Origin: Streptomyces sp. NBC_01498 | Lineage (GTDB): Bacteria > Actinomycetota > Actinomycetes > Streptomycetales > Streptomycetaceae | Direction: 5' to 3' | NCBI RefSeq assembly: GCF_036327775.1 | Contig: NZ_CP109598.1 | Location: 4,340,001 to 4,404,000 of the forward strand | DNA length: 64,000 nt | Shown: piece after piece, positions 1 to 8,249 of the stretch | How positions within the stretch are numbered: the stretch's first letter is position 1 | Layout of the letters: each line of letters opens with the position of its first letter | The notes under the pieces: model-generated | Told to the model about the DNA's origin: nothing | Seen by the model: only the letters and a program-made list of their open reading frames with translations | Database searches by the model: none | Translations under genes and position numbers: made by a program

Positions 1-642
1 CCGCGCATCGTGCACGGCGACCCCGACGGCTGGTCGCGCCAGGGCGTCCGCGAGGCGGGCGGCGACGCCGCGCTGGACGAGGCGCTCGCCGAGATCGACC
101 GGCTGGCGGCGCTGCCGCAGGTGAAGGCCGTCGGCGAGACCGGGCTCGACTTCTTCCGTACGGGACCCGGCGGCAAGGCCGCGCAGGAACGCTCCTTCCG
201 GGCGCACATCGAGATCGCCAAACGGCACGGAAAAGCACTCGTGATCCACGACCGTGAGGCGCACGCCGATGTTCTGCGCGTTCTCGCGGAAGAAGGCGCT
301 CCGGAGCGGACGGTATTCCACTGTTATTCGGGCGACGCGGAAATGGCCGAAATCTGCGCGTCGGCGGGCTACTACATGTCCTTCGCGGGAAATATGACCT
401 TCAAGAACGCGCGTGTGCTGCGTGAGGCGCTGGCCGTCGCCCCGCTGGAACTCGTTCTGGTCGAGACGGACGCACCTTTTCTGACGCCCGTTCCGTACCG
501 GGGACGGCCCAATGCGCCCTATTTGATTCCGCTCACCGTGCGGGCGATGGCGGAGGTCCGGGGGATCGACGAGGACGCGATGGCGACGGCGATTTCGGCC
601 AACACGGCACGCGCTTTCGGCTACGGGGACGGCCGGTCCTGA
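1..642 (+). CDS. tatD: TatD family metal-dependent hydrolase (5' end outside window)
   Basis: This is the C-terminal ~213 codons of a TatD-type deoxyribonuclease/hydrolase with a TIM-barrel amidohydrolase fold; the reading frame is open at base 1, so the start and the N-terminal metal ligands lie upstream. Visible family motifs are GETGLDFF near the start, a histidine in VIHDREAH, FHCYSGD, and the conserved VETDAPFLTPVPYRG with the catalytic aspartate. These residues bind divalent metal for 3'-5' exonuclease or phosphoesterase activity in the family. The stop is at 640-642. In actinobacteria tatD normally precedes rpfB, ksgA and ispE; here ksgA follows after 160 bp. Assignment is firm; the substrate is not shown by the sequence. 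Confidence 0.93.
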   Translation, partial: PRIVHGDPDGWSRQGVREAGGDAALDEALAEIDRLAALPQVKAVGETGLDFFRTGPGGKAAQERSFRAHIEIAKRHGKALVIHDREAHADVLRVLAEEGAPERTVFHCYSGDAEMAEICASAGYYMSFAGNMTFKNARVLREALAVAPLELVLVETDAPFLTPVPYRGRPNAPYLIPLTVRAMAEVRGIDEDAMATAISANTARAFGYGDGRS

Positions 643-802
643 CAGGGACGGCGGGCCGCGCGGGTCCGGGCGGCGGACCGAGCGCGGAACGGGTGGCGGA
701 CCGAGCGGCACGGACGGTCGGCGACACGGGGCGCGGGCGCCGGAGGGCACGGGGCCGGGTGGGGCGCGACGCGGGGCCGGGCGGCGGCCGTAGGCTGCTC
801 GT

Positions 803-1738
803 GTGAGCACCACAGAGCCCCCCGAAGCCCCCACGGACGCGCCGGACGCCGCCCCCGACGACGCGCCGGGCGTGTCCCCCGCCTCCGACGCGCTGCTCGG
901 ACCGGCGGACGTACGCGAACTGGCCTCGGCCCTCGGCGTACGCCCCACCAAGCAGCGCGGCCAGAACTTCGTCATCGACGCCAACACCGTCCGCCGCATC
1001 GTGCGCACCGCCGGTGTCCGCCCGGACGACGTGGTCGTGGAGGTGGGCCCCGGGCTCGGCTCGCTGACGCTCGCGCTGCTGGAGGCGGCCGAGCACGTCA
1101 CGGCCGTCGAGATCGACGACGTCCTCGCCGCCGCCCTGCCGCGCACCGTCGAGGCCCGGCTGCCCGGCCGCGCCGCCCACTTCTCGCTGGTGCACGCGGA
1201 CGCGCTGCGGGTGCGCGAACTGCCGGGCCCGACCCCTACGGCCCTGGTGGCGAACCTCCCGTACAACGTCGCCGTGCCCGTCCTGCTCCACATGCTGGAG
1301 CACTTCCCGGCCATCGAACGCACCCTGATCATGGTCCAGGCGGAGGTCGCGGACCGGCTCGCGGCGGCGCCCGGCAACAAGGTGTACGGCGTACCGTCGG
1401 TCAAGGCCAACTGGTACGCGGAGGTCAAGCGGGCCGGGGCCATCGGCCGGAACGTGTTCTGGCCCGCCCCGAACGTCGACTCCGGCCTCGTCTCGCTCGT
1501 CCGCCGCCCCGGGCCGCCGGCCACCACGGCCTCGCGCACCGAGGTCTTCGCGGTCGTGGACGCGGCGTTCGCGCAGCGCCGCAAGACCCTGCGGGCGGCG
1601 CTCGCGGGCTGGGCCGGATCGGCCCCGGCGGCCGAGGCGGCGCTGGTCGCGGCCGGAATCTCGCCGCAGGCGCGGGGCGAGTCGCTGACGGTGGAGGAAT
1701 TCGCGCGGATCGCGGAATCTAAGGGAGCGGGCGCGTGA
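803..1738 (+). CDS. rsmA: 16S rRNA (adenine1518/1519-N6)-dimethyltransferase KsgA/RsmA
   Basis: This SAM-dependent methyltransferase dimethylates two adjacent adenines in the 3'-terminal hairpin of 16S rRNA during 30S assembly. The protein has 311 residues from a GTG start. An alanine/proline/aspartate-rich N-terminal tail of about 35 residues precedes the domain. The family opening [11 protein letters not shown] is at about 50-60, the SAM-binding VGPGLG at 81-86, and the catalytic NLPYN at 151-155; a C-terminal helical domain ends the protein. Its final codons overlap the GTG start of ispE by 4 bp, so the two are translationally coupled. All key motifs are intact. Confidence 0.97.
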   Translation: MSTTEPPEAPTDAPDAAPDDAPGVSPASDALLGPADVRELASALGVRPTKQRGQNFVIDANTVRRIVRTAGVRPDDVVVEVGPGLGSLTLALLEAAEHVTAVEIDDVLAAALPRTVEARLPGRAAHFSLVHADALRVRELPGPTPTALVANLPYNVAVPVLLHMLEHFPAIERTLIMVQAEVADRLAAAPGNKVYGVPSVKANWYAEVKRAGAIGRNVFWPAPNVDSGLVSLVRRPGPPATTASRTEVFAVVDAAFAQRRKTLRAALAGWAGSAPAAEAALVAAGISPQARGESLTVEEFARIAESKGAGA

Positions 1739-2673
1739 GCGACACCGACACGTCGGCCGAGCGGGCCGTGGTCCGGGACTCGGTGACCGTACGCGTACCG
1801 GCCAAGGTCAACGTCCAGCTCGCGGTGGGCGCCGCGCGCCCCGACGGCTTCCACGACCTCGCCAACGTCTTCCTGGCGGTCGGCCTCTACGACGAGGTCA
1901 CGGTCACCCCGGCCGACGAACTGCGCGTGACCTGCGCCGGGCCCGACGCCCACCAGGTCCCGCTGGACGCCACCAACCTCGCGGCGCGCGCGGCGATCGC
2001 GCTGGCCGCCCGGCACGGCATCGAGCCGCGCGTCCACATCCACATCGACAAGGACATCCCCGTCGCGGGCGGCATGGCGGGTGGCAGCGCGGACGGCGCG
2101 GGCGCCCTGCTGGCGTGCGACGCGCTCTGGTCGCTCGGCTCGTCGGAGGCCGAACTGCTCGCCATCTGCGCCGAGTTGGGCAGCGACGTACCGTTCAGCC
2201 TGCTCGGCGGCGCGGCGCTCGGCGTCGGGCGCGGCGAGCGGCTGACACCGCTGGACGTCGGCGGCACGTTCCACTGGGTGTTCGCGGTCGCGGACGGGGG
2301 GCTGTCGACGCCCGCGGTGTACGGGGAGTTCGACCGCCTCACCGCGACGGCCGACGTCCCGCCCCCCGCCGCCGACCCCGCCCTGCTGACCGCGCTGCGC
2401 ACGGGCGACGCGACGGCCCTGGCGGCCACCCTCGTCAACGACCTCCAGCCCGCGGCGCTCTCCCTGCGCCCGTCCCTCGCCGCGACACTCACCACGGGCA
2501 TGTCGGCGGGCGCGCTGGCGGCCCTGGTCTCGGGCTCGGGCCCGACGACGGCGTTCCTGACGAAGGACGCGGAGTCGGCGGAGACGATCGCCGAGGCACT
2601 GGTGGCGTCGGGCAACTGCCGTACGGCACGCGCGACTTCGGCCCCGGCACCGGGGGCGCGGGTGGTGTCCTGA
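1735..2673 (+). CDS. ispE: 4-diphosphocytidyl-2-C-methyl-D-erythritol kinase
   Basis: This GHMP-family kinase phosphorylates CDP-methylerythritol using ATP in the non-mevalonate (MEP) pathway to isoprenoid precursors. The 312-residue protein shows the N-terminal PAKVN motif (about 22-26, including the catalytic lysine region), the GHMP glycine-rich ATP loop [15 protein letters not shown] (about 109-123), and the C-terminal [10 protein letters not shown] motif. The GTG start overlaps the ksgA stop (GTGA). In related genomes an ABC-F ATPase gene commonly follows ispE closely; here that gene is 17 kb further on, which suggests insertion of accessory genes in between. The identification is secure. 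Confidence 0.96.
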   Translation: MSDTDTSAERAVVRDSVTVRVPAKVNVQLAVGAARPDGFHDLANVFLAVGLYDEVTVTPADELRVTCAGPDAHQVPLDATNLAARAAIALAARHGIEPRVHIHIDKDIPVAGGMAGGSADGAGALLACDALWSLGSSEAELLAICAELGSDVPFSLLGGAALGVGRGERLTPLDVGGTFHWVFAVADGGLSTPAVYGEFDRLTATADVPPPAADPALLTALRTGDATALAATLVNDLQPAALSLRPSLAATLTTGMSAGALAALVSGSGPTTAFLTKDAESAETIAEALVASGNCRTARATSAPAPGARVVS

Positions 2674-2839
2674 CGGATCGGACCGTTCCGACGGGAGACG
2701 CAGGTTCGAGGGGAGTCGTGTCGAGCCTCGGGGGCACGCGTACCGAAACAGCCCGGCCTGCCGGGCGCGCCGGGCACGCCACGCCGTCGCGCTCGACGGG
2801 CACCGCTGACGATCGGGTACCGGGACGAGAGGGAGTCAC

Positions 2840-3055
2840 ATGCACGTCCTCATGGGTCTGCTCTTCGCGGCGTTCGCCTCGATCTTCGTCATCCACGCGC
2901 GCCGTTTCGCCACCGCCAATCAGCAGAGCAACCAGACGGTCCTCGGCAGGTCGGGCGGCCGGCGCACCTGGCTGTTCAACGTCGTGATCGTCCGGCTCGT
3001 CGGCAGCGTCCTGGTCGTCGGCGGTCTCGCCTACGCCGTCGGAATCGGCCGCTGA
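2840..3055 (+). CDS. small two-helix membrane protein
   Basis: This is a 71-residue protein with an ATG start preceded by a purine-rich Shine-Dalgarno sequence (GAGGGAG, 2829-2835). It has two hydrophobic segments, roughly residues 2-19 and 47-66, joined by a basic, polar loop (RRFATANQQSNQ, then SGGRRTW), so it is probably a helical hairpin in the membrane. No family is recognised by eye. It lies alone between ispE and a hydrolase, with no overlap to either. The good ribosome site and sensible hydropathy support a real gene; its function is unknown. Confidence 0.6.
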   Translation: MHVLMGLLFAAFASIFVIHARRFATANQQSNQTVLGRSGGRRTWLFNVVIVRLVGSVLVVGGLAYAVGIGR

Positions 3056-3104
3056 CGACCGGCGCCGCGAGGCCGTTGTCGGACCCCTGCGCTAGTTTGC
3101 GGCC

Positions 3105-3806
3105 ATGACTCGATTCGTGCTGGTGGCAGGTGCGTGGCTGGGTGCGGCGGCGTGGGACGAGGTGGTGGCGGAGCTGCGCGCGGCGGGGCACGAGCCGTAC
3201 GCGCTGACGCTGCCCGGCCTCGGGGAGCGGCAGCACGAGGCGGGGGAGACCCCCATCGGTCTGGAGTCCCATGTCCGGGACATCGTGGACACGGTCGAGC
3301 GCCTCGATCTGCGTGACGTGGTCCTGGTGGGCCACAGCTACTCCGGCATTCCCGTCGGCCAGGCCGCCGAGCGCATCGGGGACCGGCTGTCCCGCGTGGT
3401 CTTCGTGGACGCGAACGTCCCGGCGGACGGCGAGTCGTTCGTCTCGGTGTGGCCGGACGGCCGGGCGGCGGTGGAGGCGTCGATCGCCGCGACCGGCGGC
3501 TTCTGGCCGCCCCTGACGGCGGCCGACTTCGACGGCCAGGACCTCACCCCGGACGGGATCACCCGCCTGGTCGCCGGCTCCACCCCGCACCCGGGCGCGA
3601 CCCTCACCGACCGGGCGACCCTCGCCCGCCCCCTGTCGGACCTCCCGGCGACCTACATCAAATGCCTCATGGACTGGCCGGAACCTAGCCCGGACGTGGC
3701 GGAACTGCTCAAGAGCGACACCTGGCAGCTGGTGACGACGAACACGGGCCACTGGCCGATGTTCTCCCAGCCACGCGAACTCGCCGCGATCCTGGGCGGG
3801 CTCTGA
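3105..3806 (+). CDS. alpha/beta-fold hydrolase
   Basis: This 233-residue protein of the alpha/beta hydrolase superfamily resembles the small EstB/salicylate-esterase type in length and motif spacing. The nucleophile elbow GHSYSG (about 76-81, Ser78) follows the strand DVVLV. An acid lies in the second half, and the catalytic histidine is in NTGHWPMF near the C-terminus. The oxyanion-side loop VAGAWLGAAAW sits at the N-terminus. There is no signal peptide, so it is predicted cytoplasmic. The gene stands alone with 49 bp upstream of the start. The substrate cannot be deduced. Confidence 0.85.
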   Translation: MTRFVLVAGAWLGAAAWDEVVAELRAAGHEPYALTLPGLGERQHEAGETPIGLESHVRDIVDTVERLDLRDVVLVGHSYSGIPVGQAAERIGDRLSRVVFVDANVPADGESFVSVWPDGRAAVEASIAATGGFWPPLTAADFDGQDLTPDGITRLVAGSTPHPGATLTDRATLARPLSDLPATYIKCLMDWPEPSPDVAELLKSDTWQLVTTNTGHWPMFSQPRELAAILGGL

Positions 3807-3905
3807 GGGGGTGGCCCGAGGGAGGGTTTACGCGGGGTAGGGGTCGTCCTGGTCCTACGATGATCTGCGATGCGACCCCGAAAAAGAGAGCGGCGAGGAG
3901 TGGCC

Positions 3906-5105
3906 ATGCGCCCACCGGTGATCGAAGCGATCAAGATCGAAAATTATCGGGCGTTGCAGAACATCGAGATCAAGAAGCTCAAGCCCTTCACGGTGCTGAT
4001 CGGCCCCAATGGCAGCGGAAAATCCACCCTTTTCGATGTCTTCGCATTCTTGGAGACGGCGTTCACCCTTGGCGTCAGAAACGCGTGGGATCGGCGGGGC
4101 GGGCTGTCACAGTTGAGGTCACGTGGGGCTGATGGGCCCATCGCCATCCAGATTTCCTACCGCGAGACGCCGAGGGAGAGGCTGCTCACCTACCGCCTGG
4201 AGATTGACGAAGTGCGCGGACGTCCGGTCGTCAGCCGGGAGTTCCTCCGCTGGACCACGGCCCGGGGGCAGGGTCGACCGCAGAACATTCTCGACTTCCA
4301 CCATGGGTCAGGAGACGTGGTGGACGAGGAGACCGGGGCGATTTCCCGGGAGGACCTCGACGGGCCGGACCGGCTGGCCGTCAACGCGCTGGGGCAGTTC
4401 AAATCCCATCCACGGGTCGCCGCTCTGAGGCGGTTCATCTCCGGTTGGTACCTCTCATACCTGTCGGTCGCCGAGGAGCGTAAGTCGCCCACCGCCGGAC
4501 CGCAGGAACGCCTCTCCCAGTCGGGCGACAACATCAGCAATGTTCTCCAGTATCTGAAGGAGAATTATCCCGAGCGGCTTCAATCGGTGATAGAGGCTCT
4601 GAAGGAAGCGGTCCCCACGCTGGAGCGTGTCGACTACTCCACCTCGCCGGACGGCAGGCTTGTCCTCTTCATCAAGGACAGCCCGTTCGCGGATTCGGTG
4701 CTGGCCAGTAACGCCTCCGACGGGACGCTCAAGCTGCTTTCCTATCTGACTCTTCTTCATGACCCTGCTCCCGCGCCGTTCATCGGTATCGAGGAACCGG
4801 AGAATCATCTCTACAACTCCGTGCTGCCGGGGCTCGCCCAGCAATGCCGACAGTCCAGCAAGAAGTCTCAGGTACTGGTCACGACACACTCGCATGAATT
4901 CGTGAACGCGTGCAGACCGGATGAAGTCATTGCGCTCTATCGAGGCGATGACGGATATACGAGGGTCATTCGCCCGAATGAACTCCGTATGGTCACCGAC
5001 ATGCTGGACAACGGCGCGCTGCTGGGGAGCCTCTGGCAGGAGAACTACCTCGACGATCTTCCAGAGCCGAAAACGCCTGTTGTCGAGGTGGGTGAGGACG
5101 AGTGA
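3906..5105 (+). CDS. AAA family ATPase (AAA_21/RecF-OLD-like), first gene of a two-gene module
   Basis: This 399-residue SMC/RecF-type ATPase has Walker A GPNGSGKST at 33-41, a signature-like SDGTLKLLSYLTLL, Walker B FIGIEEPENHLY and an H-loop TTHSHEF. No nuclease domain is fused to it. The ATG at 3906 is preferred over upstream in-frame codons because GGCGAGGAG precedes it. Its stop overlaps the next gene's GTG by 4 bp; that partner is a DUF4276 (TOPRIM-like) protein, so the pair splits into two polypeptides what OLD-family nucleases carry in one chain. Codon use (AAT, AAA, TTT, TAT) is clearly more AT-rich than the flanks, suggesting recent transfer. Known analogues of split AAA + TOPRIM design are phage-defence systems such as Gabija and PARIS; a defence role here is inference. 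Confidence 0.88.
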   Translation: MRPPVIEAIKIENYRALQNIEIKKLKPFTVLIGPNGSGKSTLFDVFAFLETAFTLGVRNAWDRRGGLSQLRSRGADGPIAIQISYRETPRERLLTYRLEIDEVRGRPVVSREFLRWTTARGQGRPQNILDFHHGSGDVVDEETGAISREDLDGPDRLAVNALGQFKSHPRVAALRRFISGWYLSYLSVAEERKSPTAGPQERLSQSGDNISNVLQYLKENYPERLQSVIEALKEAVPTLERVDYSTSPDGRLVLFIKDSPFADSVLASNASDGTLKLLSYLTLLHDPAPAPFIGIEEPENHLYNSVLPGLAQQCRQSSKKSQVLVTTHSHEFVNACRPDEVIALYRGDDGYTRVIRPNELRMVTDMLDNGALLGSLWQENYLDDLPEPKTPVVEVGEDE

Positions 5106-5806
5106 CCCGCAAGGTCGTCCTGCGCCGCCGCGTACCCCAGCCGGTGATCTCACTTGAGCTGCTGGTCGAGGAGGAGTCGGCGGACGAGGCGCTGAAGCCG
5201 GTCCTCGCCAGGATATTCACGGACGACACCGTGCGGGTCAAGGTCCGGCGCTTCCAGGGAAAACACGACCTGCTGAAGAAGCTCCCGGACAGGCTGAACG
5301 GTTACGCCGCGGCCCGCCGGAGGGGTGAGGACATTCGTGTCGTTGTCCTGGTCGACCAGGACAACGACGACTGTACCGACCTCAAAAGGAAACTTGATTC
5401 CATGGCGGCACAGGCAGGCTTGACCACCCGCGCAAAGCGGCCGGGAACGGCCGGGGCCTTCCATGTGCTGAACCGGATCGCGATCCGAGAGCTGGAAAGC
5501 TGGTACTTCGGGGACTGGCCGGCCGTGCAAGCGGCCTTTCCCAAGGTCACGCAGGATGTGCCGCGAAATTACAAGCACAATCCTGATTCCGTGTCCGGGA
5601 AGTGTTCCGATGCCTTTGAAAAAATCCTCCGAGCCCATGGCATTCGAATGCCATCGAAGCCGGAGTGGGGGAGACGTATCGGTCCGAAGCTGAGCCTGAC
5701 CGACAACCGGTCGCCGAGCTTCCACGCGTTCGTGTCCGGCGTGCGGGACGTCGCCGCTCCCGTTTCTTCTCCCGGCTCCGGCTCCGGGAAGAAGAAAAAG
5801 GGCTAG
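5102..5806 (+). CDS. DUF4276 family protein (TOPRIM-like), partner of the upstream AAA ATPase
   Basis: This 234-residue protein starts with GTG inside the ATPase stop codon. The acidic signature fits a TOPRIM-like fold: a glutamate cluster in LLVEEESADEAL near residue 20, then VVVLVDQDNDDC (a DxD-type motif near residue 85), then AIRELESWYFGDW. It ends in a low-complexity GSGSGKKKKG tail. DUF4276 proteins are often encoded beside SMC-like AAA ATPases. The expected activity, by analogy with OLD nucleases, is metal-dependent nucleic-acid cleavage gated by the ATPase, but this has not been read from the sequence directly. Like its partner it uses more AT-rich codons than the neighbours. Confidence 0.82.
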   Translation: MTRKVVLRRRVPQPVISLELLVEEESADEALKPVLARIFTDDTVRVKVRRFQGKHDLLKKLPDRLNGYAAARRRGEDIRVVVLVDQDNDDCTDLKRKLDSMAAQAGLTTRAKRPGTAGAFHVLNRIAIRELESWYFGDWPAVQAAFPKVTQDVPRNYKHNPDSVSGKCSDAFEKILRAHGIRMPSKPEWGRRIGPKLSLTDNRSPSFHAFVSGVRDVAAPVSSPGSGSGKKKKG

Positions 5807-5935
5807 CCTCGCCGTTTCGCTTGCGTACGGCGGCTGTTGGGGCGGAAACGCGAAAGTGCCTTCTTGGCTGGAGACGCAGACCCTCGGTAAGGGAGACGTC
5901 CTCGCCCTTCGCAGCATCTACTGAGGATGACGTCC

Positions 5936-7273
5936 ATGAGTCGGACCGGACGAGTTGCCGGTGTGCCGGTGGCGGTGGCCATGGTGGTGTCGGCCGGTGC
6001 GTGCGCGGCCGACAGCAGCAGCGGGGGCGGTGAGCGGGCGGCGGCCTGTGCGCTTCAGTTCACCTATGAGGGGCGTACGTATCGGGACGTCGCGAATGTG
6101 GACTTCGTGATTGCCGGCAAGCTCGGTACCGCCACCAAACCCCCGTGCGACGACACCGGCGGCAACGGCCGGGACGAGGCACCGGAGGCGGGGATCACGG
6201 AGACGGAGACCGCGTATCAGGTGGACGGCATTTCCCCGAAGGTGGCCATCGCCGTCGGGGACACACCGGAGGAGGCCGTATTCGTGGCCGCGTACTCCGG
6301 CTCGGAACTGCCGCCCGACGTGCGGAAACTGATCGACGGTCCCTGCCACGAGACGCGGGGCGCGGCTGTCCGAACTCCGGCTGTGTCCCGCGCCGACCAC
6401 TACGCACCCCGGTGCGACCGCGACCGCGTTCTGCCGGCGGACGGCGGGCCGGCTGCCGCCCGACGGAGAGTCGGCCGGTCAGTCCTCGCCGCCCGCCCTG
6501 CGGGCCGCCGACTCCACGCGGTCGTGGTACGTGCCCCAGACCGGGTCGGCGGCCGGGGGCAGGTTGGCGCGGTCCTCGCGCAGACCCACGGCGCCGTCGA
6601 TCAGTTCGCGGACGATGTCGGCGTGGCCCGCGTGCCGGTCGGTCTCGGCGATCATGTGGACCAGGAGGCGGTGCAGCGTCGCCTCCGCCCGGTCCGCCGG
6701 CCACCACGGGACGACGCCGACCGCGTCGAGCGGCAGATCGGTGATCGTACGGTCCGCGTGTGCCCACGCCGCGCGGTACAAGCCCACGATCTCCTCGCGC
6801 GACTCCTCCGCCGTCGCCCACATGTCCGCGTTGGCCTCGGCCTCCTCCCCGTACCAGGCGGGCACCTCGTCCGGAGCGAAGTACGGCCGCCCGAACGTGT
6901 CGCCGAAGTAGCCGAGTTCCACGGCGGCGGCGTGTTTCACCAGCCCCAGCAGATTCGTCCCGGTGGGCGTCAGCGGGCGGCGGGCGTCGTACTCCGAGAG
7001 GCCGTCCAGCTTCCAGAGCAGGGAGTCACGGGCGCTCTGGAGGTAGCGGACCAGGTCCGCCTTCATGGTCGCCAGCTGCTGGTCCGCCATGTCGTTCTCT
7101 TCCACCATGCCGCGCAGTCTGCCACCCGGCGCCGCCGTCGGACCCGACCCCGGCCCCGACTCAGGACCCGGACTCCGCCGCCCCCGCCGCCTCGTCCGCC
7201 AGGTCCCGCAGCAGCGCCGCGCCGGTCGCGTCCGCCGGGTAGTACGACTCGATCGAGATCTCCTCGACGGTGA
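5936..7273 (+). CDS. DUF6281-like lipoprotein whose normal stop is lost; frame runs on antisense to the DinB gene
   Basis: The N-terminal ~135 residues (to about 6340) look like a Streptomyces DUF6281-type secreted lipoprotein: a short basic start, a hydrophobic stretch and a lipobox-like AGAC at 20-23, then a small domain with FTYEGRTYRDV, KLGTATKPPCDD, AVGDTPEEAVFVA and a C-terminal SGSELPPDVRKLIDG. The ATG at 5936 is favoured over 5927 because TGAGGA lies about 8 bases upstream. After LIDG, where such proteins usually stop, the frame stays open to 7273, most of it opposite the DinB gene, and becomes Arg/Pro-rich without family character. The tail is therefore probably not native; a stop codon was lost by mutation, rearrangement or sequencing error. 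The lipoprotein's role is unknown. Confidence 0.5.
   Translation: MSRTGRVAGVPVAVAMVVSAGACAADSSSGGGERAAACALQFTYEGRTYRDVANVDFVIAGKLGTATKPPCDDTGGNGRDEAPEAGITETETAYQVDGISPKVAIAVGDTPEEAVFVAAYSGSELPPDVRKLIDGPCHETRGAAVRTPAVSRADHYAPRCDRDRVLPADGGPAAARRRVGRSVLAARPAGRRLHAVVVRAPDRVGGRGQVGAVLAQTHGAVDQFADDVGVARVPVGLGDHVDQEAVQRRLRPVRRPPRDDADRVERQIGDRTVRVCPRRAVQAHDLLARLLRRRPHVRVGLGLLPVPGGHLVRSEVRPPERVAEVAEFHGGGVFHQPQQIRPGGRQRAAGVVLREAVQLPEQGVTGALEVADQVRLHGRQLLVRHVVLFHHAAQSATRRRRRTRPRPRLRTRTPPPPPPRPPGPAAAPRRSRPPGSTTRSRSPRR
6479..7090 (-). CDS. DinB family protein (DUF664-like)
   Basis: This 203-residue four-helix-bundle protein belongs to the DinB/DUF664 superfamily, which includes mycothiol-dependent enzymes. 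Metal-ligand type histidines are seen in LLGLVKHAAAVELGYFG and in LHRLLVHMIAETDRHAGHADIVRELIDG, which is the characteristic C-terminal signature. The start at 7090 (MADQQL) is chosen because GGAAGAG precedes it; an ATG six codons upstream lacks a ribosome site. It is convergent with the overrunning lipoprotein frame on the other strand. The substrate is unknown; mycothiol involvement is only a family-level expectation. Confidence 0.85.
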   Translation of the reverse strand: MADQQLATMKADLVRYLQSARDSLLWKLDGLSEYDARRPLTPTGTNLLGLVKHAAAVELGYFGDTFGRPYFAPDEVPAWYGEEAEANADMWATAEESREEIVGLYRAAWAHADRTITDLPLDAVGVVPWWPADRAEATLHRLLVHMIAETDRHAGHADIVRELIDGAVGLREDRANLPPAADPVWGTYHDRVESAARRAGGED

Positions 7274-7433
7274 TGTCCTGGGGCGTTCCGAACGCCGTGA
7301 CCGTCGAGAACAGCCGCACCTCCCGCCCCCGGAAGCGGAAGATCATCGAGGCCGCCACCTCCGCCCCCGGCACCAGGACCGGCCCCGCGTGCCCGTCCCC
7401 CGCGAAGAACTCGCCGTACAGCGCGCCCACCAC
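7161..7433 (-). CDS. small SnoaL/NTF2-like fragment
   Basis: This open frame of 90 codons begins with tandem GTG codons at 7433. The N-terminal VVGALYGEFFAGDG resembles the first helix of SnoaL/NTF2-fold proteins, and the remainder (MIFRFRGREVRLFSTVT, then ITVEEISIESYYPAD) fits the sheet of such a domain. It is shorter than the usual 110-140 residues and has no convincing ribosome site. Its 5' end abuts a plus-strand SnoaL C-terminal remnant beginning at 7442, so it was probably cut by the same rearrangement. The family call is tentative. Confidence 0.4.
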   Translation of the reverse strand: MVGALYGEFFAGDGHAGPVLVPGAEVAASMIFRFRGREVRLFSTVTAFGTPQDITVEEISIESYYPADATGAALLRDLADEAAGAAESGS

Positions 7434-7441
7434 CGGATCGG

Positions 7442-7615
7442 CTCGTGGCGCACGGCGACCACGTCACGATGTTCTCGCGGCGCTCCCTGCCCGGAGGCGC
7501 GCCCGACATCGCCGTCGCCGATCTCTTCCGCGTCCAGGACGGCCTGATCGCCGAGCGCTGGGAGGTGGTGGAACCCGTCCCGGCCGGCGCCCCGGATCCC
7601 CTCGCGGCGCTGTGA
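7442..7615 (+). pseudogene. C-terminal remnant of a SnoaL-like gene
   Basis: Read forward from 7442, 57 in-frame codons end at a TGA (7613-7615). They encode the typical end of a SnoaL-like/NTF2-fold protein: an AHGDHVTMFSR segment, then GAPDIAVADLFRVQDGLIAE followed by RWEVVEPVP. There is no start codon with a ribosome site and no N-terminal half upstream; instead a different SnoaL-like fragment begins on the opposite strand only 8 bp away. I read this as a gene fragment left by deletion or inversion. It fell outside simple start-to-stop ORF calling because it lacks its own start. Confidence 0.65.
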
Positions 7616-7646
7616 GCGAACCGGTCGGCGGCCGGGACGGGGGCTG

Positions 7647-8216
7647 GTGAAGACTGTCCGCATGGAGTTCTTCATCCACCACCGCGACCGGTCCGGCTCG
7701 GGCACTCTGCGCGACGAGCTGCTGGAGGAGCACTGGTCGTACATGGACCGGTACGCCGAGGAGATGATCGCCCGCGGGCCGACCCTCTCGGACACCGACG
7801 CGGACGTCGCCACCGGCAGCGTCCACATCCTCGACCTGCCCGGTCCCGCCGCCGCCCGCGCGTTCGCCTTCGACGAGCCCGGCTACCAGGCCGGCGTGTA
7901 CCGGGACGTGATGATCCGCCGCTGGCGCAACGCGCTGGGCCGCACCATGTGGGACTTCCCCGGTGGCCGCGACGGGGGCGACCGGTACCTCGTGCTCGGG
8001 CTCGGCCCCGCCGACCCGGCGGTCGACCTCGCCGCCCCGGACGACCGTGACGAGCTGATCGCGTACGGCCCGCTGATGTCCGACGACGACAGGACGCGGG
8101 TCGGTACGGCGGTCCTCCTCCGCGCCCCGGACCGGGCGACTGCCCGCGCCGTGCTCACCCCGGGCGGGTACGCGCAGATCGAGGTCCACGCCTGGCAGTT
8201 CGGCGGGCGCGTCTGA
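7647..8216 (+). CDS. YCII-like domain protein
   Basis: This 189-residue cytoplasmic protein appears to be built of two ferredoxin-like YCII-type halves. The first half has MEFFIHHRDRSGSG, an EEHWSYMDRYAEEMIARGP helix, and a segment ending ARAFAFDEPGYQAGVYRDV. The second half repeats the pattern (DELIAYGPLMSDD, ARAVLTPGGYAQIEVHAWQFGG). YCII proteins are small putative enzymes with a His-Asp pair; here an HH and a GP-x-S/D context are present, but activity is unproven. The GTG at 7647 has GACGGGGG upstream; an ATG at 7662 is an alternative. It follows the SnoaL remnant by 31 bp. Confidence 0.7.
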   Translation: MKTVRMEFFIHHRDRSGSGTLRDELLEEHWSYMDRYAEEMIARGPTLSDTDADVATGSVHILDLPGPAAARAFAFDEPGYQAGVYRDVMIRRWRNALGRTMWDFPGGRDGGDRYLVLGLGPADPAVDLAAPDDRDELIAYGPLMSDDDRTRVGTAVLLRAPDRATARAVLTPGGYAQIEVHAWQFGGRV

Positions 8217-8249
8217 AAGTCCGGCAGCGGACCGGCTCCGGCTCCGGCT

